From the NCBI GenBank assembly GCA_033557465.1, contig CM066041.1, positions 159,067,532 to 159,131,531 on the forward strand: DNA of 64,000 nt, in the 5' to 3' direction. Positions 54,576-64,000 of the stretch are shown in pieces. A program made the position numbers and the translations under genes. The notes under the pieces were generated by a model that ran no database searches, was not told where the DNA came from, and saw only the letters and a program-made list of their open reading frames with translations. This stretch comes from Ichthyophis bannanicus (Eukaryota > Chordata > Amphibia > Gymnophiona > Ichthyophiidae). Within the stretch, counting starts at the first letter, position 1; every line of letters begins with the position of its first letter.

Positions 54576-54644
54576 AGTAATTTTCTATAGATTCTTAATC
54601 TTAGTCCAGATTCTGGTCACAATCCTTGCATTCATCTACAGCAG

Positions 54645-54735
54645 AAGTTCTCAACTCAGTCCTTGGGACATTCCTGGCCAGTCAGGTTTTCAGGATAACT
54701 ACAATGAATATGCATAGGAGAGATCTGCTGCATTA
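54645..54735. mobile_element. Fold-back MITE, copy 3 (half)
   Basis: Only the left arm ('gaagttctcaactcagtccttgg' to 'gcataggagagatctgc') is present. Confidence 0.65.
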
Positions 54736-54739
54736 CCTC

Positions 54740-55398
54740 CATTACATACCACTACTGGATACTGCAAAGTGTAAATACTTGTTTCTCGCCCTTCCTCCCT
54801 GATGCCACTATTCATACTGGCAATGTTTCAAACACCTGTGTCCTTTTTCAAAAACATTAGTTCTGCTAATTCATTTTCTGTATACTGCTCTTCATGAAAT
54901 GTATCAACTTATATTTGTTTAGAAACATTAGAATTTTGTTGCATCAAATGACCTTAATTTATTTCAGTATACGAGTTTTGACATAAATGTGGAGATGAGG
55001 CTAATGACTAATTCAGAATGACATGCAAAACAGGGCAGGTTGTCCCATGTAAAAGTCCAGTAAGGGTGTATGAGGGGTGAAACCAGCTCTCAGATTGATG
55101 ATGATATGGTAAAGGGTAAGTGGGTGTATTACTTGTAATCATTTAAATAGTACCAGTGGATGTACAGAAACACGTAAGAGATGGTCTCTGCCCTGTGAAG
55201 CTTTCAATATGCTCAGGATATATAGATTAGGCGTGACTTTAAATGCATTTAGTTTCATGGGCTCTAACCAAACCACTACATCGGAATTCAAGTATCACAC
55301 TCTCATAATCTATTTTAAGTTGGGGGGGGGGACAGAAAGTGAGGTGGGTACTAAGGCTATCTGAATTTTACTGGGTAAATTTTTCTGTTTCCTCCTAG
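54740..55398. other. End of CENPX intron 2
   Basis: No element recognised. G-run at 55322-55330. A polypyrimidine tract (tttttctgtttcctcctag) leads to exon 3. Confidence 0.5.
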
Positions 55399-55452
55399 TC
55401 TCTGCAGATGCTTTACAGTTGATGACTGAAATGCTAAAGATCTTTGTCCAAG
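55399..55452 (+). CDS. CENPX: CENPX, exon 3
   Basis: Acceptor TCCTCCTAG at 55398 and donor GTAAGT at 55453. 54 nt, phase 1 in and out. With the last base of exon 2 it encodes VSADALQLMTEMLKIFVQ, the second histone-fold helix of CENPX. The split codon left at the donor (G..) fits the Glu expected next in the family. The next exon was not found before 64000. Confidence 0.93.
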
Positions 55453-55611
55453 GTAAGTCTGGGGCAGTGCTCTTAAAGGCTGTAGACTTATTGCTCACAT
55501 CTACATCAGAGGAGATGTGATGCAGAAAGTGGCAGTTTACTCAAAGCACTACAGTTCTGGAATAGTTTGTGTGAAGGCACAGTTGGGCTACAATGCTGAA
55601 TCACACTAGGG

Positions 55612-55798
55612 CAGTGGTTCCCAAATTTGTCCTGGAGGACCTCTAGCCAGTCTGGTTTACAGCATATCCTCACTGAATATGTATGAGAGAGATCTGCATG
55701 CAGTGAAGCTTCTGCATACAAATCTGTTTCATGCATTCACTGAGGATATCCTGAAACCCCAACTAACTGGGAGTCTTCAAGGATAGGTTTGGGAGCCA
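55612..55798. mobile_element. Fold-back MITE, copy 4
   Basis: 'cagtggttcccaaatttgtcctgg' and '...ggataggtttgggagccagt' as arms, with 'atgagagagatctgcatgcag' in the core. Confidence 0.8.
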
Positions 55799-56813
55799 GT
55801 ACCCTAGGGGAAAAGTGCTAATGCAACAGTTCTGAGCTGTTCACGATTAGGAGAGGATGGAATATTTTTATTGCAGAATGGGCTTCAGCTATATAGTCCA
55901 TTTTTGTATTCCTCAGGATTATCATGCAGTGAAAGCTGTTGGGCAGTGAGAAGAAGACTGCACTTAATAGACCTTTGCTCCTTCAACCTAAATGCCAATT
56001 ATGTTTACCTGTTAATTAAAGTTCCTTGAGTCCTGACAGACTAGTCTAGACCAGTGGGTTATTCTCTTCCTCACGCCAGCAGATGGAGACAAAGCCAAGC
56101 ACTTGGCATTAAGGATATAGCCTGGTGCAGTCCAGTTTGTGCTACCTGCAGTATCCTATCATACAAAATATACCACTTGTTCTCTTCTCTTATAACAATA
56201 TTGTCACAAGTTCCCAAGCAAGAGCCACCTTTACTGAGTGTTCCTTATTTACTTATTTAAATAGGACACCATAACCTCTAGCCAATGATAATATCTTTAT
56301 ACACTCCCAAAATTCGAGGCATATCTCGGATAAGTCTGCCAAGAGTCACCTACAGTATACCATCATTTATCCCTGGAAAGTGCCTTGCAACATACCAATG
56401 CCCTATAGGAATGCCTGTCCTCCTTGGGCAAGCAGGAACTAAGTCTTCATGTATGGGTGATATCACAGACAGAGCCCCGTGCAGGCACACTCCCCAACTT
56501 CTATTGGAAGCTTTTGGGAGACTCCACTGCACCTGCCTTTCCGCTGCCACAGCGCCATCGTCCCCAGAGCCCCTAAGATGTGTTTGTACTACCACGGTAA
56601 GCCTGTCTTCCTCCTCCTCCTCCCCCCCCCTTCCCGGGACCTTTTCATTTGAATTTTTCACCTGCTGTTGTCCGTGTCTGCCTCACATCATTTCTGCTCG
56701 GTTCAGATGCTCTCTCTCAATTTTTTTTTTCCTTCTTTTTTGGTTCCTCCAGTTTTTTCCCGCAGCTGGCACCATTGAGTCTTTTGATATCGCCTTGGCT
56801 GTCTTCCCGGTCA

Positions 56814-58230
56814 TGTTTCAAAAGCTGGCCAGCGGTTTTAAGAAGTGCATAAAGTGTGCCTACACCATTTCAGTCATTGGCATGCACAACTGGTGTCTTC
56901 ATTGCTTGGGCTCCGACCATCAGCTCTCTTCTTGCAATCTGTGCCTGCAGATGAGAAGGGGCCTGAAGGGTTGAGAGAAGCAGCTGGAGTCCTTCAGACA
57001 GCGCTCGCAGTCCACATCATTGGCTCCAGCATTGGTCCTGTTGGCTCCACTAGGGCATTCTGAGCTGTCGACATCGAGAGGTGCTCGAGCTCACTTAGAG
57101 CCGAGGGGCCAAGGTGGCTTGAAGAGGCAGTGTCCAATGACATCGGACCAAGGAAAGAACAGACTCCATCTATGTCGAATAGGGACCCATCTAGGCGAAG
57201 GTCTACAGCCTTTGCGCATCGGCATCTGAGTCCTTCCCAATGTGATGCCGGGAGTGGCCTGCTAAGGCTCCCTAGCAGGAGCAATTGGCTCTCACAGTAC
57301 CATAGGAGCGCTGTGCATCCTCTGATGTTTGTGGGCCCATTGCCCCCGAGGGGACACCGGAAACAGTGGCCAAAGCTGTTCCGGCTCCGAGGAGCGCCTC
57401 TGGGCCATTGAGGCCCCCATGGCAGAAGTGTTGGCGCAGCAACAGGCTGTGTCCTTGATGCCAATGGCATAGTCTCCCCCTCATCGTTCAGCCGATACTC
57501 TAGACCCACTTGTTGCTGGAGGCAGCAGTAGGGCGTCCATCAGAGCTGACACCGGTTTCCACAGCCATCTCGCTGTCAGGGTACAATGTCCCAGTGAATC
57601 CCAGGAAGCATTTGATGCCATATTGATGCTCCCCCCCCTTGCTGCGCAATCGGAAGGAGCACCAGGAGTTGTCCCAGTGATACTGCGACTTCTTGGAGTC
57701 GGACTCAGACAGCTAGGTGACCAACGTGGAATTGGTCCCATCGGACAGCAGGTCCCCTGAGCTTCCGTTGGACCCTTCTCGCCTCATGAACGCTGGAAGT
57801 CCACTGCCTCAGGACATGTCCTTTCAGGACTTTGTCAGAGATATGGCCAAGACCATCCCCTTTTCCCTGGAAATGGAGGATGAACCCTGGGCAGAGGAGA
57901 TGGCGATCCTCTAATACCCTTCTGTCCGGAAGGTGATAGTGATGGTGTACCAGATCTTGCAGAGGGTACAGATGTGTATGTGGGAGAATTCCCTCACGAT
58001 ACCTGCTGTCGGCAGGAGGTTGGACTTCTTCTATGTATCTGGTCCAGAAGGCCCTGGGTTTGAGAAGCCTCAACTTCCGCACCACTTGCTGGTGGTGGAG
58101 TCTGCCCTGAAAAGAATCAAGAGCAGTAAGACTCGCTTCTCAACACCCCCAGTAAGGAAAGGGCAGACACTAGATTTCTTTGGCCAGCAATTCTTCCAGA
58201 GCTCCCAGTTGGTGGTCAGAGTCCTTTTCT
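56814..58230 (+). pseudogene. DIRS5b gag-like remnants
   Basis: 56814-56974 reads FQKLASGFKKCIKCAYTIS and then CLHCLGSDHQLSSCNLC, the Cys/His module seen at the DIRS3 gag start. 57933-58259 reads PQLPHHLLVVESALKRIKSS, matching the DIRS3 middle. Between them, 56975-57716, only shadows remain. Many frameshifts. Confidence 0.68.
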
Positions 58231-58325
58231 ATAACTCTAAAGGGGATTATTGTAGTTGATATGGAAGAGCAGACTAGATAGGCCATGTGGTCTTTTTCTG
58301 CTGTAATGTTTCTGTGTTTACATGA
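58225..58325 (+). mobile_element. CR1 3' tail fragment, copy D
   Basis: 'tgtagttgatatggaagagcagactagataggccatgtgg' matches the 3' end of CR1 copy C at about 46955-47000. Confidence 0.75.
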
Positions 58326-58965
58326 GCATATTTCTAAAGATCATCATGCTGGACCTTGCTGGGCTGCTTTATGCCCCCAGAATGACTGGATGACTACTAT
58401 GCCCTGGTGGGCCACAGCAAGGAGTGCTCCAAGTACATGGTACAGGCAACCTATGATGGCTTTGGGTCAGTTTGCAGAACAGCAGTAGTGGGCACTGGGG
58501 CCCGCCAGCTTGCCTGGCTCCAGTCCTTAGACTTGGAGCAGCCGGTCCAGAATAAGCTGGCAGATGTACAATGCAGAGGAGAGAATCTCTTCAGGGAGCA
58601 GGTGGAGGCCAAGGCTGGTGATTATAGAGAAGCAGCACATCACCATCACCAGGCTCTCGAAGATTGCTGATCCCTCTCACAAGAGGTACCAGGGATTGAA
58701 GAAATCGTACTACCAGCATATTTGTTCTTATATATTGCATTTTCGAGGATCAATGCAGTTTACATGGAACAGATAACAGCATAAGCGCCAGTACTTCCCA
58801 TGCTCTCTGAGTTTGTAGCAAAAGGCACAGGCCCCTCGCTAGCTGCGATGGGAGAAGCCTCAGAAGGCCTAGCCCGCCCCACAGCTCAAGCAGAGGGCAG
58901 GGTTTTAACTGGTTCCTGCAGAGTATAGCCAATCTACTCACTGCAGCAAAGGGGAGGGGGGCGGG
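58326..58965 (+). pseudogene. DIRS5b gag 3' region (unrecognisable) with LINE tail
   Basis: Fragments such as DWMTTMPWWATARSAPS occur at the position of the gag C-terminus, but without a clear motif. 58728-58782 is another LINE tail (tatattgcattttcgaggatcaatgcagtttacatgg). Confidence 0.4.
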
Positions 58966-59430
58966 GGGTGGATCGTCCACATTGCCTACAGGTAGCCTCT
59001 CATCACCTTGAACTCATGAGTGTTACAGATAGTCCAAAGTGGCTATATACTGCCTCTCTTCCCCCTGAGGGAGTATCCCATGACCCTCTGCACATCAGCC
59101 TACTGCAAGGAGAGATCTCCACCCTTCTGGCCGATCTTGCCATAGAGCCTGTGCCTCCAGCTCAGATCGGGCAGGGGTTCTACCCCTGGTCGCCAAGACG
59201 ATGGGGTTGGCCCATCCTGGAGTCTGCTGTACCCCAATGTCTGGTCCCTGGCCTTCGCGGCATGGTTGTTGAGCATATAGTCCTGTTGGAGCTTAGTCTG
59301 CTTGGGGAGTCATGGATGTCCTACTGGCCTCCAGGAGAGCTTCACTGAGAGGGTCTTATGCCTTCGAGTGCAAACGGTTTGCTGTCTGGTGTGCTGACCG
59401 GGCTTTGGATCCCCTTCTCTTGCTCCATTG
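58966..59430 (+). pseudogene. DIRS5b RT start joined to recombinase N-terminus
   Basis: 58968-59210 reads ISTLLADLAIEPVPPAQIGQGFY, the start of DIRS RT. By 59350-59400 the sequence already matches the recombinase N-terminus (a Y-x-F-x-C-K-R-F-A-V-W-C-A-D reading). The RT core, RNase H and most of the methyltransferase-like region are therefore deleted. Confidence 0.65.
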
Positions 59431-60480
59431 ACAGATTGCTCAAGTACCACCTCTGAGTCGGGTCTCAAATCCAATTCCATCCCGATTCATCTGAGCGCGA
59501 TTGGAGCCTACCATCACGGCTCAGAGGGAAAATCCATCTTAGCTTATCCTCTGGTGATTTGCTTTATGCGAGGTCTGCCCCTCTCAGGCCCCTGGCGATG
59601 GCTTGGGACCTCAGTGCGGTTTTGACATAGCTCATGTCATCACTCTTTGAGCCACTTGCTTCAAGTCTTCTGAAGTTCCTGACCTGGAAGGTCTTGTTTC
59701 TGGTGACCTCAGCATGCTGTGTCTGTGAGCTCTAGGTCCCGGTGGCTCATCCGCCCTATACAGATTCCACCATAACAGAGTGATCTTATGCACTCAGCTG
59801 TGTTTTCTCCTGAAGGTGATTTCCGCTTTCCATCTTAACCAAGCAGTGCACATGCTGGACTGCAAGCAAGCATTGGCCTTCTATCTTGAGCGGACAAGAA
59901 CCCACCGAAGGTCCACTCAGCTGTTTTGTCTCTTTTGACCCCAGCAAGCTCAGGGCTGTTATTTCCAAAAGCACATTGTCAATTTGGCTAGTGAACTGCA
60001 TCTCTTTTGCTTATGCCCAGGCTGGCCTGAACCTTGATGGAGTGGAGTGGCCTAGTGGTTGGGGCAAGGTACCTCAGGCTGGAAGGTCTGACCTGCATGG
60101 AGCGGCAGGTGCATCTTCACTTGCCAGGGGAACCTCAGGCCGGAAGGCCAGGGGTTCAAATTCCACTAGAGGACAGCAACCTTGGGCCGGAAGGACTGGG
60201 GTTTCTAGTCCCACAGGTGCTCTTTGTGGTCTTGGGCAAGCCACTTAACCCTCCATTGCCCATGTTCCCTGTAAAATCGTTATCTCCACGTTATAATGAC
60301 CTGTTCAATGTAATTTCAGTTTGTTCAATGTAAATCGCCTTGATATCATGAAAGGCGGTATATGAGAAATGATAAATAAAATGTCACGGCTCACAATGTC
60401 AGAGCCATTGCTGCGTCTGTGGCCAACTTGCTCTTGGTCTCCATGGAAGAGATCTGCAGGGCTGCAATGTGTTTTTCAAT
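59430..60480 (+). pseudogene. DIRS5b tyrosine recombinase remnants, split by a SINE
   Basis: Pieces: SNPIPIHLSAIGAYHH (59480), the Ser/Arg region near 59700 and KLRAVISKSTLSIWLVNCISFAYAQAGL (59950-60030). After the SINE the frame shows MANLLLVSMEEICRAAMCFS and IHTF (60419-60490), the end of the catalytic domain. The Tyr motif is cut by CR1 copy E. Confidence 0.65.
60040..60375 (+). mobile_element. tRNA-derived SINE, copy C, with extra internal segment
   Basis: Plus strand: TGGCCTAGTGGT (box A like), GGGGTTCAAATTCC (box B like), shared body, and tail 'atgaaaggcggtatatgagaaatgataaataaa'. Between box A and box B about 60 bp are extra compared with copies A and B, including 'gacctgcatggagcggcagg', which also occurs in similar form at 61087-61106. 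Confidence 0.82.
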
Positions 60481-60489
60481 TCACACATT

Positions 60490-61190
60490 CAGATCACATG
60501 CTGGACTGCATACAGAGAGGAATAACCAGCAAAAAGGAGGAGGTATTAATGCCCCTGTACAAGTTGCTGGTGAGGCCTCACTTGGAGTATTGTGTTCAGT
60601 TTTGAAGACCATATCTCACAAAAGATATAAAGAGATTTTGGTTGCCTTCGTCTGAACTATTTGAAATGATTTGGAGACTTTAAGACCTACATATGTATAC
60701 ACTAGAAGAGAGGCGGGACAGGGGAGATATGATACAGACCTTTAAATATTTAAAGGGTATTAATGAATAAACAACCCTTTTTCAAAGACAGGAAGACTGT
60801 AAAACTAGAGGGCATAACATGAAGCTGCAAGGGGATAAACGCAAGGACGACATCAAGAAATACTTTTTTTCTCTGAAAGGGTGGCGGATGCTTGGAATTC
60901 CTGCCTGATGGAAGTGGTGGGGGCAGATGCAGTGGCCGAATTCAAAATGGTATAGGTCAGACACAGTGGATCCTTTTATAGCAACAGGATAAAATCAAAA
61001 TAAATGTAACTATTTCTTATCTCAACAAATAGAGGTGACCTGCACAGAGTGCCGGTATGCCCCTCAACAAAAGCATAGAGGGTGTGACCTGCATGGAACT
61101 GCAGGTGTATCTTCACTTGCCACCTTGCTGCGCTGACTAGATTGGCCATACTGGTCTTTATCTGCCATCATAAACTATGTTATATTATTG
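60490..61190 (+). mobile_element. CR1-like LINE, copy E
   Basis: Readings on the plus strand: ITSKKEEVLMPLYKLLVRPHLEYCVQF (60529-60605), EERRDRGDMIQTFKYLKG-like (60700-60760), then a 3' UTR ending 'tggccatactggtctttatctgccatca' (61144-61172). Broken by small indels. Confidence 0.8.
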
Positions 61191-61929
61191 TCTGGAAGAG
61201 GGTTCCCGACGTGACAGCAAATTCAGCCGGTCCATACTCTGCCATCTCTTTAGGGACTAGATTCAACTCTTTCCTACCAAGGCCCTTTTGTCCGTCCAGG
61301 CTACCAAAAAGAGGTTCCTTGTTGAGCTGAGTAAGAGCACAGAGGCGTGGAGCTGTATGATGTGGATTTTGAGTCAGTGAATTCCCCCAGGGGACTACCT
61401 CTGCTGCCATGAATTGTTTCTCTAGTTCTTGTTTCGTTGCCCGTTGGGCTTTTTGCCACCTCAGTTTTTGGTAGCTTGGGAGTCCCATACGTGAGGCCTT
61501 ATTCCTTCTGTCCATGGAGAACATCTGCTACAGGTGAGTTATCCTTGGACAAGCAAGAAGTAAGTCCTCATAACCCTCCCACCTCCCCAAGTTGTGTTCT
61601 GCTACAGCTTTTTTTATCATTCTGGGGAAGATGGCACCATGGCAGGCAGGAAGGCAGAAGCACATTCGTGGTGGAGCCTCTCAAAAGCTTTCAGTAGAAG
61701 CTGGGTAGTGTTCCCATGCGAGACTCTGTCAGTGACATCACTCATACCCGAGGACTTATTCCTGCTGTCCTTGGAGAATACCTGCTACAGATGAGTAGCT
61801 ACGCTATCCCCTTCATTTTCTAGGGGCTATGGCCTTCAGGTATGGGAATCTGGACTAGTCTGTCAGGACTCAAGGAACTTTAACAAGGAAATGTCAATCA
61901 TTTTTTCCCTCTTGCCAATGACGGACCAG
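61191..61929 (+). other. DIRS5b/5a 3' non-coding ends
   Basis: Contains the DIRS5b internal complementary region (about 61505-61575) and right terminus (61700-61805), then the DIRS5a internal region (61850-61930). Confidence 0.55.
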
Positions 61930-63037
61930 TCCAGACCAGTGGGATATACCAAACAGATTCTGCATGCCGGATGGTAGAAGGCCAGAGTGGCAAAGAACCA
62001 TAATGATACAGCAGCCCTGTATACCTTTCATAGGTACCAACCCCACCAGAATTGCGAGGCACAAAATGACTGCCCATAATCACAAGTGATCTGCGAGTGG
62101 CACTATATTTCAGCAGCTTTCATTCCTTTGCTTACTGGCCACGACTTCGCTGGCTTCGTCTATATCTTATCTTGATGAGGGTTAACATGCCTTCTGTGCA
62201 GTAGTCATCCCTACACAGTTCCTTACTTAGAATGGTCTGGTCTCTATCCTACTCCAGCCTTGCACAGTTGGGAATTGTGCTGATTTTCTTGGGGAGTACA
62301 GCCATACAGAACACTAATCTGTATAGACAAATGTTGGATGAAATCTGCATACTTGCCTCTACAGAGGGCTGTCCTACATCCAGCCTGTCTGCCCGGTATA
62401 GCCATCCTTGTCAAGTGCCAGCCATAGTCCATAGCTCAGCGAGGCCAGCAGTATTCCACACCAGCCCTAGACTTACAGAGTGGGCATTGCTGCAGGCGCA
62501 ACTACACGCGTGCCTTTGCCTAACATAAGAAGCATGGCTGCCTTGCCCGAGTGGAGCTAACTGTGGCAAATGCTCATCTTGGCCTAGCTGGGCTAACTTT
62601 GTAGAATGCCCACCTTGGCATGACTAACAAGCCTTTTGTCCAGCAGAACAAGCACTGATACATTTTACCCTTGATCTAGCCAGGCCAATGTTGTCAAATG
62701 CCTGCATTAATGTGCCAAATCAAGCCCTTAATTCAACAGGATAAGCAACGTTGCTTGCTGGTCTAGCCCACCCTAACCACCAGTGGAGCATGCTGATAAA
62801 TACTGGTACCCATAAAAAGCAGGCAGTAACTACTGAGAGGAGCTGGCCTTTCCATAGCACAATCCATTTCAGTGTGCCACTGTTTATTTGTTGGTGATAG
62901 CACTGGGCCTTACACATGATTGGCCCTAGAGTTTATCAAAGTGTTGGCACACTAAGTAGACCAAAATTTCTTATGCCCCCCCCCAGCTGTCAGAATCTAC
63001 TGTTTAGCTTTGAATACCTTGCTGTTTGCCACTGCTA
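61930..63037. other. Spacer, CENPX intron 3
   Basis: No gene seen. Short open frames lack motifs. No sequence resembling the next CENPX exon (EAAVRAV-like) was found. 62530-62760 repeats phrases like 'gccaggctaac/aatgcc' weakly. Confidence 0.5.
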
Positions 63038-64000
63038 CAGTGTCTTGCGAAAATATTCATCCCCTTGGCTTTTGTCCTATTTTTTATCACATGTACAACT
63101 TGGAATGAAAATGGAGGTTCATTTGGATGTCAGGTAATAGACCTAACAATATAGTTCAAATTGGTGGCATGAAATGACAATAAAATACCTTGTATATATA
63201 AAATAAAAACAAGTAAAAAAAATGAAAAATTGTGAGTGAATATGTATTTATCCCTTTTGCTATAAAACCTGTAAATAAGATCTGGTCCAACCAATTAACC
63301 TCAGAAGTCACATAATTAGTTGATTGCACACAGGTGGACCCTAATCAATCAGTGCCACATGATGCCTGTATAAATATACCTGTTCTGAAAGGCCCCTGAC
63401 TTTGCAACACCACTAAGCAAGCAACATAAAGACCAAGGAGCACTCCAAACAGGTCAGACAAAGTTGTAGAGAAGTATAGATCAGGGTTGTGTTAAAAAAA
63501 AAAAAAAAATCCAAAATTTTGAATATCCCATGGCACACCAATAAATCCATTATAACAAAATAAAAAGAATATGGCACCACTACAAACCTGACAAGAGAAG
63601 GCCACCCACAAAAACTCAGACCGGGCAAGGAGGGCATTAATCGCAGATGCTACAAAGATACCAAGGATAACACCGGAAGAGCTGCAAAGATCCACAGTGG
63701 AGATGGGAGTATCTGTCCATAGGACCACTTTAAGCCGTACACTCCACAGAGTGGGGCTTTATGGAAGAGTGGCCAGAAAAAAAGCCATTGCTTAAAGAAA
63801 CAAATAAGAAAACATGTTTGGAGTTTGCACAACAGCGCGGGGTGGAACCCCCCCCCCCCCCTACCAAACACATGGAATAAGGTTCTCTAGCCAGATGAGA
63901 TGAAAATTGAACCTTCTGGCCATCATGGGAAACACCATGTGTGGCGCAAACCCAATATTTCCCATCACCCTGAGAACACCATCCCCACAGTGAAACATGG
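63038..64000 (+). mobile_element. Tc1/mariner transposon, right end outside window
   Basis: Begins cagtgtcttgcgaaaatatt after a TA, matching the terminal repeat of the Tc1 elements common in fish and frogs (CAGTGCCTTGCGAAAGTATTC type). About 500 bp of AT-rich 5' region is followed by transposase sequence. A 16-base A-run at 63494 and a C-run at 63850 lie inside it. Confidence 0.88.
63571..64000 (+). pseudogene. Tc1 transposase, 5' part (broken)
   Basis: Plus-strand pieces: helix-turn-helix region EELQRSTVEMGVSVHRTTLS and RTLHRVGLYGRVARKK, then PLLKETNKKTCLEFAQ in another frame, then PDEMKIE, the position of the first catalytic Asp, and [18 protein letters not shown]. Stops at about 63589 and 63886 and at least two frameshifts show it is inactive. 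The catalytic second half is outside the window. Confidence 0.82.

Larger units (their letters stand above)
56403..61805 (+). mobile_element. DIRS5b: decayed DIRS element, DIRS3-like
   Basis: Left end about 56403-56560 and right end about 61700-61805 are inverted repeats ('gcaggaactaagtcttcatgtatgggtgat' against 'atcactcatacccgaggacttattcctgc'). An internal complementary region lies at about 61505-61575. It contains gag, an RT start and recombinase remnants plus SINE and CR1 insertions. The whole unit sits within DIRS5a. Confidence 0.68.
55985..62000 (+). mobile_element. DIRS5a: outer decayed DIRS element, ends only
   Basis: The left terminus at about 55990-56170 (acctgttaattaaagttccttgagtcctgacagactag) is the reverse complement of 61850-61895. 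The second half of that region (61900-61935, caatgacggaccagtccagacc) should be complementary to a right terminus, which I could not find. Its middle appears replaced by the DIRS5b element. Limits are approximate. Confidence 0.6.

Noticed and set aside
56285..56974. 229-codon ORF as one gene
   Set aside because: Only its last 50 codons match DIRS gag; the rest crosses the terminal repeat and pyrimidine-rich leader.
61180..61524. 114-codon minus-strand frame
   Set aside because: Overlaps the DIRS5b 3' region and its terminal repeats; no domain.

Overview
The window looks like vertebrate nuclear DNA from a large, transposon-swollen genome. It holds no bacterial features. Two host genes are recognisable from first exons: LRRC45 exon 1 (minus strand, start codon at 44603) and CENPX/STRA13/MHF2 exons 1-3 (plus strand, 44967-55452). 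They lie head to head, as they do in other vertebrates. Nearly everything else is mobile DNA. At least five DIRS-type tyrosine-recombinase retrotransposons, with CR1, L2, BovB/RTE and L1/Tx1 LINEs, a tRNA-derived SINE, hAT and Tc1 transposons and class-I endogenous retroviruses (ERVs), suggest an amphibian. A caecilian is my best guess, but this is inference from repeat content.

Layout. 1-2070: 3' part of an ERV (env open to the window edge, polypurine tract, 3' LTR). 2781-8659: DIRS1 (minus). 9787-16433: DIRS2 (minus), carrying a SINE and a CR1 fragment. 16605-20395: an L2 LINE (minus) split by a 2.7-kb non-autonomous hAT element (16711-19399) that holds a minisatellite and a near-perfect ~390-bp palindrome. 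21062-22030: an L1/Tx1-like insertion with a 17-bp target-site duplication and an inverted 5' end. 22874-36110: DIRS3 (minus), the best preserved DIRS copy, whose gag is split by a second ERV (27946-34843) flanked by a 4-bp duplication. 37.3-39.1 kb: a small inverted-repeat element and an unrecognised 303-codon ORF. 39.2-42.9 kb: a hAT transposase gene broken by BovB, L2 and SINE insertions. 42.9-43.9 kb: a CR1 LINE (minus).

44.3-55.5 kb is the host locus. LRRC45 exon 1 and CENPX exon 1 are separated by a 363-bp bidirectional promoter with two ZNF143-like motifs. CENPX intron 1 is 8.5 kb and holds CR1, L2, an unclassified repeat-borne ORF and DIRS4 (plus, lacking RT and RNase H). Intron 2 is 1.8 kb. 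The rest of CENPX must lie to the right. 55.98-62.0 kb is a nested, decayed pair of DIRS elements (plus) with SINE and CR1 insertions. From 63038 to the edge is a Tc1/mariner element.

The mobile elements do not cooperate in a pathway. What the window records is an order of insertions. I found no wholly unknown system. The most informative structures are the ERV-in-DIRS nest with a youthful LTR pair around a gutted provirus, the palindrome/minisatellite hAT, the twin-primed LINE insertion, and the inflated but splice-competent CENPX gene.
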